Source: Chamaelirium japonicum
Lineage: Eukaryota > Streptophyta > Magnoliopsida > Liliales > Melanthiaceae
Assembly: GCA_947650365.1 (NCBI GenBank)
Contig: OX393550.1
Span: 71,805,478-71,869,477, forward strand
DNA length: 64,000 nucleotides
Direction: 5' to 3'
Each line of letters starts with the position of its first letter. Within the stretch, counting starts at the first letter, position 1. A program made the translations under genes and the position numbers. The notes below the pieces were generated by a model that did no database searches, was not told the origin of the DNA, and saw only the letters and a program-made list of their open reading frames with translations. Positions 9,901 through 18,412 of the stretch are shown in pieces.

Positions 9901-10376
9901 ATGTGTTCACCCATTTGCATGACTTGGAGTTGGAGAGCGGACGGAGGATGATGTCGCAGGACGTCTTGATGTTGTACTCCTGCACCCTCGCCATCGTCGT
10001 CGGAGACGTAGTTACGCTGACTTGCTTCTGCTTGATGACGGATGTTTGCCCCCGGCAAGGGAGGTGCAAAGTCCGTTGGAGAACTCGAACGGGTTCGGGG
10101 TTGGGGCTGGTCCTCCCCAAATTTCTGGACAGATGTTCCAGGATTGAGGCTTGTTTCTTCATGCACCAAGGCCTCATTGGTGATTTGGCGAGCACCTTCA
10201 GCAGCAGTTTCTGGCGTGAAGAAGTCCGCAAGAGTTTGAGTACGCCGAGTGTAAACGCGTACTACCGGGGGAATGTCATCCACCGGGTTTTCTGGATCGC
10301 CTTGTTGGAGTAGTGGAGACTCAGCGATAGGTGAGAGGCTTGTTGGAGCAAACGTATTGTCGTTCGTTCCGGCCAT
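6966..10376 (-). CDS. gag: Gag-like polyprotein of Gypsy-type element (1136 aa)
   Basis: The ORF starts 49 nt beyond the primer site with ATGGCCGGAACG and is uninterrupted. A coiled-coil-like stretch lies near residues 150-182. A Retrotrans_gag-type capsid domain lies near residues 280-445 (FQHFDGKGNPRQHIAHF, GNAFDWYIDLPPGSIDSWDQ, EREFLNRFYSTRR, YIDRWRNLAL). A small C-x2-H-x4-H-x4-C segment lies at about 554-567, in place of a standard CCHC knuckle. The C-terminal half is low in recognisable motifs and Ser/Pro/Lys rich. There is no D-T/S-G protease, YxDD or integrase motif, so this is gag only. The product would assemble particles that package the element RNA in the cytoplasm. An intact frame in a copy with identical LTRs argues it is a young and possibly still mobile copy if pol is supplied in trans. 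Confidence 0.85.
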   Translation of the reverse strand: MAGTNDNTFAPTSLSPIAESPLLQQGDPENPVDDIPPVVRVYTRRTQTLADFFTPETAAEGARQITNEALVHEETSLNPGTSVQKFGEDQPQPRTRSSSPTDFAPPLPGANIRHQAEASQRNYVSDDDGEGAGVQHQDVLRHHPPSALQLQVMQMGEHMAQLTRLIEEKDRHINTLLQRLSARDAAIFGQPPASPVAAPAPSPTLALAEVGPTILATTPALSSAPVPASAAAQPSMAAMMNAQQIQALVADMMRSHGSSLPPITAAYSKPYTTRIQQLRFPTGFQPPKFQHFDGKGNPRQHIAHFVETCNNAGTYDDAMVKQFVRTLKGNAFDWYIDLPPGSIDSWDQMEREFLNRFYSTRRIVSMTELTATKQRKDEPVIDYIDRWRNLALNSRDRLSEDSAIELCTQGMHWGLLYILKGIKPRSFEELATRAHDMELSLANRGDSKAIAFQKVEEEDEPAASKQVNVTDLASTSKPLKIGGKLDKGKGAAIPPPQPQRPPRMTLEELEAKEYPFPDSEVSSMFDQLMQEKMIELPPPKRPEQAHRVNDPLFCKYHRMFSHPIEKCFVFKDKIMTLAKQGMIEMDSSDIVESNMTSITFDSFPPALTAPQRTSARLRIVCQRSMAKPAPRRQRRYAPAVPRAKSSLPWGQPPLAQALPLPNKATSQHVLKARNEQRDPEVSLLGQPSGKFDFYVFYSKPPSIPMKEIKPTGWGSEDESVKPPEEQVLPIKEEPSVTAPILHPDEEDLTDENAWAMTPRKRRPQRSSYRITRLANHEQDQATTKLPERKTFKEKSEAPERKTSKVPPVSSKNLLQQTCPELATLQEFFPSRFLEVDQNLKVSGCMREVHQVLNEESGTNIESMGRTIVANGKHCNEAESHLADVECHQAEDPVAEVSPAKAPRAQKVKAAARDKTTPLAKLATFSSQTVHKDKEASASRQKIHLNSKSSSTPHVPLPAQDATVLSLAPQWLRKSGRSPSTPAKEPASPFSKANFITLQEMTLPLHGLLHASSSTQSSKYTSSERLAIKTENTRGQNSTELMFKSSHNKESTVHMGSLPSAAIPHRLTKTQARLSKSDEQSLLNHRDIGSSQTSAIIKTPVKKIFTSNYIEAKKVDDNCKPAVTLPASGKSLKRYFV

Positions 10377-10424
10377 GGCGAACTTGAAGCAACTCCTTCA
10401 AACGTACGGATGAAAGGAGAGGAG

Positions 10425-10442
10425 GTCCCACCGGGCGTGCCA
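10425..10442 (-). promoter_or_regulatory. Primer binding site of inner Gypsy-like element
   Basis: The minus strand reads TGGCACGCCCGGTGGGAC, six bases after the 5' LTR. It begins with the TGG that pairs with a tRNA CCA end. I cannot assign the tRNA isotype by eye. Confidence 0.7.
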
Positions 10443-10448
10443 GAAATC

Positions 10449-13354
10449 TGTGGTCGCGGAAAAAGATTCGGGTCGTCTTTATTGCGGATCACACGAGATT
10501 ACAAATTTTCTTTGATCAGGAGATTGTGGGAGAGATCCTCTGGAGGGTCCCTTTGATCCGCGTCTCCACGTGGTGTTCGTGCGAGAGCTCTGAAGGGGTT
10601 GCCCAGGACAGAGGTCTTTACAGGGTGAGGGTTTTTGAGAGGCTAAGGAATTTCCACTTTTGATTTTGTCCCGTCCGTGCTTCGCGCTTTCTCGGCTAGG
10701 GAGGCTTTGGGCTTCGTTCCTCGGTCTTCGTGTCTTCCTCGATCCTTGTTCGACCTCGGCGTCCTTGATCGTCGGTTCGCGGCGTCGATCGTGTTTTTGG
10801 CGTCGGCTTTGGCTTTAGCTTTCGGCTTTGGCGTAGCTTTGGCGTGGCTCTGGCGTTTGCTTTGCTTTGGCGCTTGCGCTTGAACGTAGGCGGGTAGAGA
10901 CTTGCGATGCTTTAGTTCTTCCGGACTTCGCGTCGTATCGGCTAGAACGTACGGTGCTTTGCTCGTGACCGTCGTAGTTGCTTGGCTTTGGCACGTGCGT
11001 TGCTTTAGCGCGGGCTTTACCGGTGCGTTTGCTTTGGCTTCTTGCGTCGGCTTTGACTTTCGCTTCGACTCGATCTTCTTCTCGAACGACTGGCGTTACC
11101 TCTTCAAGGCTTCTTTACTCTTCCGGCTTCCTCGACGGTTGTGGCGTCGGTTTTGGCTTTTCGGCGGGGGTAGCACCGATGCTTGTGCGACGGTTGTGGC
11201 GTCGACTTTCGTTGATGAAGACGGCGGGTGTAGCACCGATCTTCGTGCGACGGTTGTAGCGTCGGCTTTTGTTGATGAAGACGGCGGGTGTGGCACCGGC
11301 TTTAGCACGACGGTTGTAGCGTCGGCTTTTGGTTGACGAAGGCGGCAGGGGTAGCACCGGCTTCAGGCCTTCTTCTCCCGGCTTTCTTCTTCGTGCGAGG
11401 AGTCGATGCCTTGATTGAAGACGACGAGTGTTGTCGGCTTCGATCTTCTTCTCCGGCCTTTGCTTATGGCGTCTTCGGAGCTGATGAAGATCGTTGGAGC
11501 AATCGGGTGATGACGGCTCCGGGTCTTCTTCTCCACGCTTTCTTCTTCGTGCGAGGAGTCGAAGCTTTGATCTCCGAGTGCAAGGTCTTCACGTTGATGA
11601 GGACTTGAAGGGCCAAGGACTCCCGTAGGATATGCTTGCCGTGCCTCGTGAAGCCTTCGGTCTTCGAGCGTTGGAGCTTCTCTTGCGAAGCTCTTTCGTC
11701 TTCGGCTTTCGGACCTGGCAATGGTTGTGACGTTGACTTCTTCTCCAGGCGTGTTTGGCTTGATTGGAGTTGAAGGCTTCTTTTGGAGATGGCGGGTGTA
11801 GCACTGATCTCTATGCGACGGTTGTAGCGTCGGCTTTTGTTGATGAAGACGGCGGTGGTAGCACCGATCTCCGTGCGACGGTTGTAGCGTCGGCTTTGTT
11901 GGTGGAGACGGCGGGGGTAGCACCGATCTCCGCACGACGGTTGTAGCGTCGGCTTTGTTGATGAAGACGGCGGGGGTAGCACCGATCTTCGCACGACGGT
12001 TGTAGCGTCGGCTTTGTTGGTGAAGACGGTGGGGGTAGCACCGATCTCCGCACGACGGTTGTAGCGTCGGCTTTTGTCGACGAAGACGGCAAGGGTGGCA
12101 CCGGCTTCAGGCCTTCTTCTCCAAGCTTTCTTCTTCGTGCGAGGAGTCGACGCCTTTGTTGAAGACGACGGGTGTTGTCGGCTTCGATCTTCTTCTCCGG
12201 CCTTTGCTTATGGCTTCTTCGGAGTTGATGAAGATCGTTGGAGAAGTCGGGATGACGACGACTCTGGGTCTTCTTCTCCAAGCTTTCTTCTTCGTGCGAG
12301 GAGTCGAAGCTTTGATCTTCGAGTGCAAGGTCTTCACGTTGATGAGGACTTGAAGGGCCAAGGACTCCCGTAGGATATGCTTGCCGTGCCTCGTGAAGCC
12401 TTCGGTCTTCAAGCGTTGGAGCTCGTCTTTGCAGAGCCTTTTCCTCTTCAGCTTTCGACCCTTTGTGCCTTCCCCCACCCCTTCTATTTATAGGCAAAGG
12501 GGGGCGGTTGGGGGAGATATTGCTGAAATCTTTTTGTTTCATCCAATATCTCCCCCCATAACCATCAAGATATTGTTCCCTTATTTAGGGAAACAAACTT
12601 GATCCCCTCCTTTTTAGGTGGGGTGGTTATGGGCTAGATGTGACTCGATCTTCAAGGATCGAGTTGTTATTTTTGTTGCACTTTTGGATCGGATGGCGAC
12701 ACAACGTCATCTTGTCCGTTGGATCGAGGGATCGTCGCGGATCTACGGCTACGTAGACGTCCACGCCACCTCCCCCCGCATCGAGGCGGTTTTTGATTTC
12801 TTTTTCCTTTCTTTTCTTTTCTTTTCTTTTTCTTCTCTTTTTCTTTTTCTTTTTCTTTTCTTTTCTTTTTCTTTTAGGGCCGGCCCCACCTCTCCATGAG
12901 GAGGGGGGCACGGTTTTCTAGAAGGGGGGCCGGTGGGCCCCCCTCTTTGTGTCCGAGTTGTGGGTCCGGTGGGACCCGTTTGCTTTGGGTCGGGCCATGG
13001 CGAGCGAATTGAGTTCGCACGTGGGTCGAGTTCGCACGCGGGTCGTTGTGTGCGGGCCGAGTTTCGCATACGGGCCGTTGTGTGTGGGCCGAGTTTCGCA
13101 TGCGGGCCGTTGTGTGCGGGCCGGGTTTCGCATGCGGGCCGTTGTGTGCGGGCCGGGTTTCGCATACGGGCCATTGTGTGCGGGCCGAGTTTCGCATACG
13201 GGCCGTTGTGTGCGGGCCGAGTTTCGCATGCGGGCCGTTGTGTGCGGGCCCAATTTTGCATGCGGGAGTCGGGTTTCGCATGCGGGCCGTTGTGTGTGGG
13301 CCAAGTTTCGCATGCGGGTCGGGTCCAATCCGTGGGCTAATTTCAGTGCCCACA
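10449..13354 (-). repeat. 5' LTR of inner Gypsy-like element
   Basis: 2906 bp; every section compared by eye with 379-3284 is identical. It carries the promoter-bearing copies of the TATA box (12484-12493) and AATAAA (10478-10483) and the same internal arrays. Confidence 0.95.
12484..12493 (-). promoter_or_regulatory. TATA box of the 5' LTR promoter
   Basis: CTATAAATAG on the minus strand. Transcription would run toward lower coordinates through the gag ORF at 10376-6966. Confidence 0.75.
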
Positions 13355-13359
13355 ACGGC
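13355..13359. repeat. 5-bp target-site duplication ACGGC (right)
   Basis: Partner of 374-378. It lies inside the PMD-type ORF of the outer element. Confidence 0.95.
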
Positions 13360-14299
13360 AAAGAAAAAGTATCAATCCCGCTGACCAGTAAATAACACGC
13401 CAAGCAACGCTGCATTCCTCCAGTCCCAAAACCTCCCAGGGACGTTGCGCCCCCGCCATGGAGCACCATTCTTTCCTCAGAGATTCAATCGGTCGCCGGA
13501 AAGTGCCAGGTGCCGGTTTCTTTGACGATGCGTACCTCCACATCGGGTGACTCGAAGGGGGGGCATGGCGATATTCTCCTCGAAACCAGAAGTCCACCCA
13601 AGCTGAGTGGAGTACTCGATCTGACTGCTCACGCGCTGCTATAATAGCGTATGCCTTGAAAAGCAAAAGACAGAAGCCAGGAGACTCGTCTGGATCCGTC
13701 AGGACCTCTAAAGAAGGAACCTCCTCCTGATAGTAGCTCCGAACTTCTGGACATCCAGAGATAATATGCACGTCACGAAGGGTGATCCCGATTTCACCAG
13801 CTCCGGTCAAAAAAGTGTTGGTCTCAGGGCACCACTGCTCGCAAAGAGCCCGGTACATACCGTCCGGTCGGCTGTACTCCCAACAAGCCGGCTCCACAAA
13901 CCTTACCAGACGCTCCATCCCTGGCTCTGCCTCCAAAGCGCCAGACAGCTCTCTCATCCAGTCCCGAAAACCTCCCAGATATGTGACATCTCCACGCGGT
14001 TGAATCTCCACACCCCATCGCATACGGCGGGAGCATATCTTCAAAGCAACAACGGGGACCGGAACCGACTCCTCGCCAGTGTGGTGAAACGGCAACCCCA
14101 AACTTGGCCGAACAACCTGCCGGGAAGATCCTTCGTCAGTAAGGATACGCTCGCCAAGTTTCAACACACGACAAGAGCCGTCGGCCACGCCATCCTCACG
14201 AACTCGCTCATGCGTCGAAAGCTGAAGTACTGACGGTCTGGCCTCATGTCTCGAAGCACGGTGGTTGAAGACTTGCGCAAAAGGGAAACGAAGATGCAT
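13355..14299 (-). pseudogene. Plant mobile domain (PMD) type ORF, upstream part, antisense within outer Gypsy-like element
   Basis: Reading from the ATG at 14299 the frame stays open to the insertion point at 13355; without the inner element it continues in frame into 378-1 (about 440 codons in the window, no stop). Motifs fit PMD (aminotransferase-like) proteins: an FVEPACWEYSRPDGMYRALCEQW block, a TFLTGAGEIGITLRDVHIISG block (this family usually has a GE-x-T-x-T-L-x-D-V-x-x-x-x-G motif) and a W-V-D-F-W-type segment. It lies downstream of the element's missing gag/pol zone, antisense to the LTR, in the same relative place as the broken antisense ORF of the inner copy. The start choice is uncertain because upstream exons or codons may exist. 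The frame is now ended by the LTR after a few codons (LCRCGH). Confidence 0.65.
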
Positions 14300-14425
14300 A
14301 CTCCCGTGGGAGACCGCATCGACGATCCAGCCGGAACTCAGAAAACTCTCGTAACGACGAGACCTGAAAAAAGAAAGGAGACAAAGCCCAAGTCAGATAG
14401 CAAGAGAAATACAAGACAAAAAAAA

Positions 14426-14660
14426 AAGCCTCGGCTAAAAAGCCGCACACCCGAATGCCAAAACAAAGAAACAGGGGGGGCCTCGGCTAAAAAGCCGCCG
14501 GCCCCATGTGCCAAAACAAAGAAACAGGAGGGGCCTCGGCTAAAAAGCCGACGGCCCCATGCGCAAAACAAAGAAACGAGGGGGGGTCCTCGGCTAAGAA
14601 GCCGCCGGCCCCACGTGCAAAATGAAGAAACAAGAGGGGGGCCACGGCAAAAAGCCGCGA
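14426..14660. repeat. ~53-bp tandem repeats with hairpin core in outer element
   Basis: Four units plus a partial fifth. Each begins CCTCGGCTAAAAAGCCG, a short hairpin (CGGCT/AGCCG with an A-rich loop), and ends with CAAAGAAACA plus a G run. They lie between the antisense PMD ORF and the 3' LTR. Confidence 0.85.
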
Positions 14661-14689
14661 CCCCCTCTCTCCTGTTAAAACCCGCAGGG

Positions 14690-15020
14690 GGGGGTGCTGC
14701 CGGCCTCCACCCACACCAGCCGCGCCGGCCACCGGTCCGCCCGCTGCTGCTATCGCTGCTGCGCCGACCCCCGCGCCCCGCGCGCGACCGCGCCGCCGCC
14801 GCTGCTGCGCTGGCCCCCGCGCCCCGCGCGTTCTCCGCTGCCGCTGCCGCTGCTGCGCTGGCCCCCGCGCGCCGCCGCCGCTGCCGCTACCCCGCGCGCC
14901 CCGCAGCACCGGTCACCGCGGCCCGCGCCGCCGCTGCCGCTATGCTGCTGCCGCTCCCGCACGTGCGGTCCAGAACCAGGAAGAAGAAGAAGAAGAAGAA
15001 GGAGAAGAAGGAGGAAGGGG
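14690..15020. repeat. GC-rich Pro/Ala/Arg-type repeats followed by a GAA tract
   Basis: Imperfect repeats of GCCGCCGCTGCTGCGCTGG and CCCCGCGCGC type at 14740-14960, then (GAAGAA)n at about 14979-15018. The inner copy has the counterpart order (TTC tract and GC-rich repeats) near its own 3' LTR. Open frames here are by-products of composition. Confidence 0.75.
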
Positions 15021-15279
15021 GCCACCTCGCCTGCGCGCTCCGCCCTCCGCGATCCGACGATCTCCTATCCTTCTCGAGCTCCATGGCGTGTGACCATCTT
15101 CATCCTCCGCGTCATCGTCGCAAAGCAAGGAACCCTAGCAAGAGCTCTCGTCTCCAAGCCACCGGAAATTGTCAACAATGAAGAGAAACGAAAAACGGGG
15201 GTCCTTATAAAGACCTAATCCCACACGAATACGCGGCTCAAGTCCAAGCGCTACGCGTTTCCCGTGGGCGCACTCAAAC

Positions 15280-15292
15280 TTGAGGGGGCATT
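15280..15292 (+). promoter_or_regulatory. Polypurine tract of outer Gypsy-like element
   Basis: TTGAGGGGGCATT immediately before the 3' LTR, the same as in the inner copy on the opposite strand. Confidence 0.8.
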
Positions 15293-17524
15293 TGTGGGCA
15301 TCGAAATTAGCCCACGGGTCGAACCCGACTTGCACACGTCAAACGGGCTCGCACTCAACGGCCTTCGGGTCAACCCGACCCGCACATATAAAATGGGCCC
15401 GCACGCGAAACTTGGCCCGCACACAACGGCCCGCATGCGAAACCCGGCCCACACAAAATGGGCCCACACACAACGGCCCACATGCGCAACTCGACCCACA
15501 CACAACGACCCGCATGCAACTCGGCCCACACACAACGGCCCGCATGCAACTTGGCCCATACACAACGGCCCGCATGCGAAATTGGGCCCGCACACAAACG
15601 GCCCGCATGCGAACTCGGCCCGCGTGCAAACTCAAATCGCGCGCCGTGGCCCAACTCAAAGCAAACGGGTCCCACTGGACCCGCAACTCGAACACAAAGA
15701 GGGGGGACCCACCGGCCCCCCCTTTTTTGAAAACCGTGCCCCCCTCCCTATGGGGAGGTGGGGCCGGCCATAAAGAAAAAGAAAAGAAAAAGAAAAAGAA
15801 AAAAAGAAAGGAAAAAGAAAAAAAAAGAAAAAGAAAAGAAAAAAAATCCTAACCGCCTGATGCGGGGGGAGGTGGCGTGGACGTCTACGCATCCGTAGAT
15901 CCGCGACGATCCCTCGATCCAACGGACAAGATGACGTTGTGTCGCCATCCGATCCAAATGTGCAAAAAAATAACAACTCAATCTTCAAAGATCGAGTCAC
16001 ATCTAGCCCGTAACCACCCCAACTAAAAGGAGGGGATCGAGTTTGTTTCCCCGAATAAAGGAACAATATCTTGATGGTTATGGGGGGAGATATTGGATGA
16101 AACAAAAAAGATTTCAGCCATATCTCCCCCAACCGTCCCCCTTTGCGTATAAATAGAAGGGGTGGGGGAAGGCATCAAGGGTCCGAAAAGCTGAAGACGA
16201 AATGGCTCTGCAAGAGAAGCTCCAACGCTTGAAGACCGAAGTCTTCATGAGGCACGGCAAGCACGTCCTACGGGAATCCTTGGCCCTTCAAGTCCTCATC
16301 AACGTGAAGACCTTGCACTCGAAGATCAAAGCTTCGACTCCTCGCACGAAGAAGAAAGCTTGGAGAAGAAGACCCGGAGTCGTCATCACCCCGACTGCTC
16401 CAACGATCTTCATCAACTCCGAAGACGCCATAAGCAAAGGCCGGAGAAGAAGATCGAAGCCGACAACACCCGTCGTCTTCAACAAAGGCATCGACTCCTC
16501 GCACGAAGAAGAAAGCTGGGAGAAGAAGGCCTGAAGCCGGTGCTACCCCTGCCGTCTTCGTCAACAAAAGCCGACGCTACAACGTCGTGCGGAGATCGGC
16601 GCTACCCCCGCCATCTTCATCAACAAAAGCCGATGCTACAACCGTCGTGCGGAGATCGGTGCTACCCCCACCATCTTCATCAACAAAAGCCGACGCTACA
16701 ACCGTCGCATAGAGATCGGTGCTACACCCACCATCTACACAAGAAGCCTTCAACTCCGATCAAGCCAAATACGCCCGGAGAAGAAGCCAGCCGACGTTAC
16801 AACCGTCGAGAAAGCCGGAAGAATAAAGAAGCCCTGAAAAAGTAGCCTTCGCCATTCGAGAAGAAGATCGAGTCAAAGCCAAAGCCAAAGCCAACGCAAG
16901 AAGCCAAAGCAAACGCATCGGTAAAGCCCGCGCTAAAGCAACGCACGTACCAAAGCCAAGCAACTACGACGGTCACGAGCAAAGCACCGCACGTTCTAGC
17001 CGATACGACGCGAAGTCCGGAAGAACTAAAGCATCACAAGGCTCTACCCGTCTACGTTCAAGTGCAAGCGCCAAAGCAAAGCAAACGCCAGAGCCACGCC
17101 AAAGCAACGCTAAAGCCAAAGCCGACGCCAAAAGCACGATCGACGCCGCGAACCGACGATCAAGGACGCCAAGGTCGAGCAAGGATCGAGGAAGACACGA
17201 AGGTCGAGGAACGAAGCCTAAAACCTCCCTAGCCGAGAAAGCGCGAAGCACGGACGGGACAAAAGCAACGGTGGATACTCCTTAGCCTCTCAAAAACCCT
17301 CACCCTGTAAAGACCTCTGTCCTGGGCAACCCCTTCAGAGCTCTCGCACGAATACCACGTGGAGACGCGGATCAAAGGGACCCTCCAGAGGACCTCTCCC
17401 ACAATTTCCTGATCCACACTCGCCGCACCCGGACTCGCCACACCCGAGCCCCCCGGGTCCCGGCCACTCTGTAATCTCGTGTGATTCGCAATAAAGACGA
17501 CCCGCATCTTTTTCCGCGACCACA
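15293..17524 (+). repeat. 3' LTR of outer Gypsy-like element (2232 bp)
   Basis: Begins TGTGGGCATCGAAATTAG and ends CGCGACCACA. It is an inverted, diverged relative of 379-3284 and 10449-13354, about 670 bp shorter because of fewer tandem repeats and one less long duplicated segment. TATA (GTATAAATAG) lies at 16147-16156 and AATAAA at 17490-17495. Confidence 0.88.
16147..16156 (+). promoter_or_regulatory. TATA box in outer LTR
   Basis: GTATAAATAG in the same context as the inner copies (followed by AAGGGGTGGGGGAAGGC). Confidence 0.7.
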
Positions 17525-17975
17525 ACGACATTTCGACGTCTATCACCTACGTTGAAAATATTGTAAATTGAGTAAGAAATTTGGATGTTTCTTAGTTATA
17601 ACTTCATAATTAATCCTTGATTCTTAGTAGTTGACATCTAAGTGTTGTTACTAATTAGTTGCTTAGTTGGACCAAAATTGAATGGAAACTTCAAATCTTG
17701 CATTTTATACTTGGGTGAAGTATATGATAAAATCATCATTGTTTTAGTCAAAAATGTTAACAAAGATTTGAGTTGAACAAATATTTTGGTAAAAATAAAA
17801 GTTTGGTTGTTTTATTAAATAAAATTTGGATTTCGTCATTTCGGCTTTATTGATAATAAAATATGCTTGGATGAAGTATATGAAAATTTGTCTATTTTAA
17901 TAAAAAATAATAAATATTTAGAAAAAAATAAAAATGATATAAATATATTTATTTGGTTATCAGCCGAAATTCACC
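17525..17975. other. AT-rich spacer between the two retrotransposon clusters
   Basis: No gene or clear element. It is likely the remaining host sequence into which both clusters inserted, possibly NAF1 intron. The sequence just left of 17976 (CCGAAATTCACC) resembles the sequence just right of 29462 (TTACCGAAATCC). Confidence 0.5.
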
Positions 17976-18125
17976 TGTGACAAACCCTAGAGGAAGAAAG
18001 AGAGAGAGAGCTAGGGTTTGGGGAGAGAATGGAATGGATCTCTCATTAGGCCAATAGGCAATATAAGGTGAATACATGTGAGTCTATACGCTGAGTATAT
18101 GTATATACACTAATACATCTTAACA
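17976..18125 (-). repeat. 3' LTR of outer Copia
   Basis: 150 bp, TGTGACAAACCC...TCTTAACA on the plus strand. Longer than its partner because of an extra GA run. Confidence 0.9.
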
Positions 18126-18138
18126 CCCCCCCTCAAAC

Positions 18139-18256
18139 TCAGGGTGGATCATGCACCAAGAGTTTGGCAATTAAAGACCGAAAACGTGGTGTAGGATGTG
18201 ACTTCGTGAAGAAGTTTGTGATTTGCTCTGCTGAGGGAATGAAAGGTAGTGAGATC
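18139..18256 (-). pseudogene. pol: C-terminal end of outer Copia polyprotein, separated by the inner Copia
   Basis: The minus strand from 18256 to the TGA at 18139 encodes the usual Copia end (LPFIPSAEQITNFFTK and a final LLVHDPP). It joins in frame to the RNase H region at 24502 when the inner element and one 5-bp duplication are removed. Confidence 0.85.
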
Positions 18257-18405
18257 TGAAAGAAGAGAAATCTCGTTAGGGTTAAGAAAACCCTAACAAC
18301 TTTTATAATGAAATAACAGAATTACAATAAAGTCCACAAAGGAACACTTATTAATAATAAGGACAAACTTATTAATAATAAGGACAAACTTAAAACACTT
18401 CAATA
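18257..18405 (-). repeat. 3' LTR of inner Copia
   Basis: 149 bp. Compared with 24356-24501 it differs at a few bases and by a short duplication of AATAAGGACAAACTTA. Confidence 0.88.
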
Positions 18406-18412
18406 CTTCCCC

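Larger units (their letters stand above)
379..13354 (-). mobile_element. Inner Gypsy-like retrotransposon, complete, gag-only, 12976 bp
   Basis: The element has two direct LTRs of 2906 bp (offset exactly 10070), both starting TG and ending CA, flanked by ACGGC duplications. Read on the minus strand it runs: 5' LTR 13354-10449, primer site 10442-10425, a 1136-codon gag-like ORF 10376-6966, then about 3.7 kb with no sense protease, reverse transcriptase, RNase H or integrase, a polypurine tract at 3297-3285, and the 3' LTR. It is therefore non-autonomous and would need pol proteins from another element. The architecture matches what has been called a gag-carrying terminal-repeat element (TR-GAG). 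The LTR copies show no difference by eye, so insertion is recent. Confidence 0.93.
1..17524 (+). mobile_element. Outer Gypsy-like LTR retrotransposon (partial, 5' end outside window), interrupted by a second copy of its own family
   Basis: The plus-strand element ends in a 3' LTR at 15293-17524, preceded by a purine-rich tract (TGAGGGGGCATT). Its internal part is seen at 1-378 and 13355-15292; between these lies the complete inner copy. The 3' internal part and LTR match the inner copy in inverted orientation: same LTR ends (TGTGGGCA...CGACCACA), same TATA and AATAAA, same 32-bp and 60-bp LTR repeats, and a related GAA/TTC tract. No gag or pol is visible in this portion; instead an antisense PMD-type frame occupies it. 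The 5' LTR is not in the window, so the length and coding capacity of the element are unknown. Confidence 0.8.
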
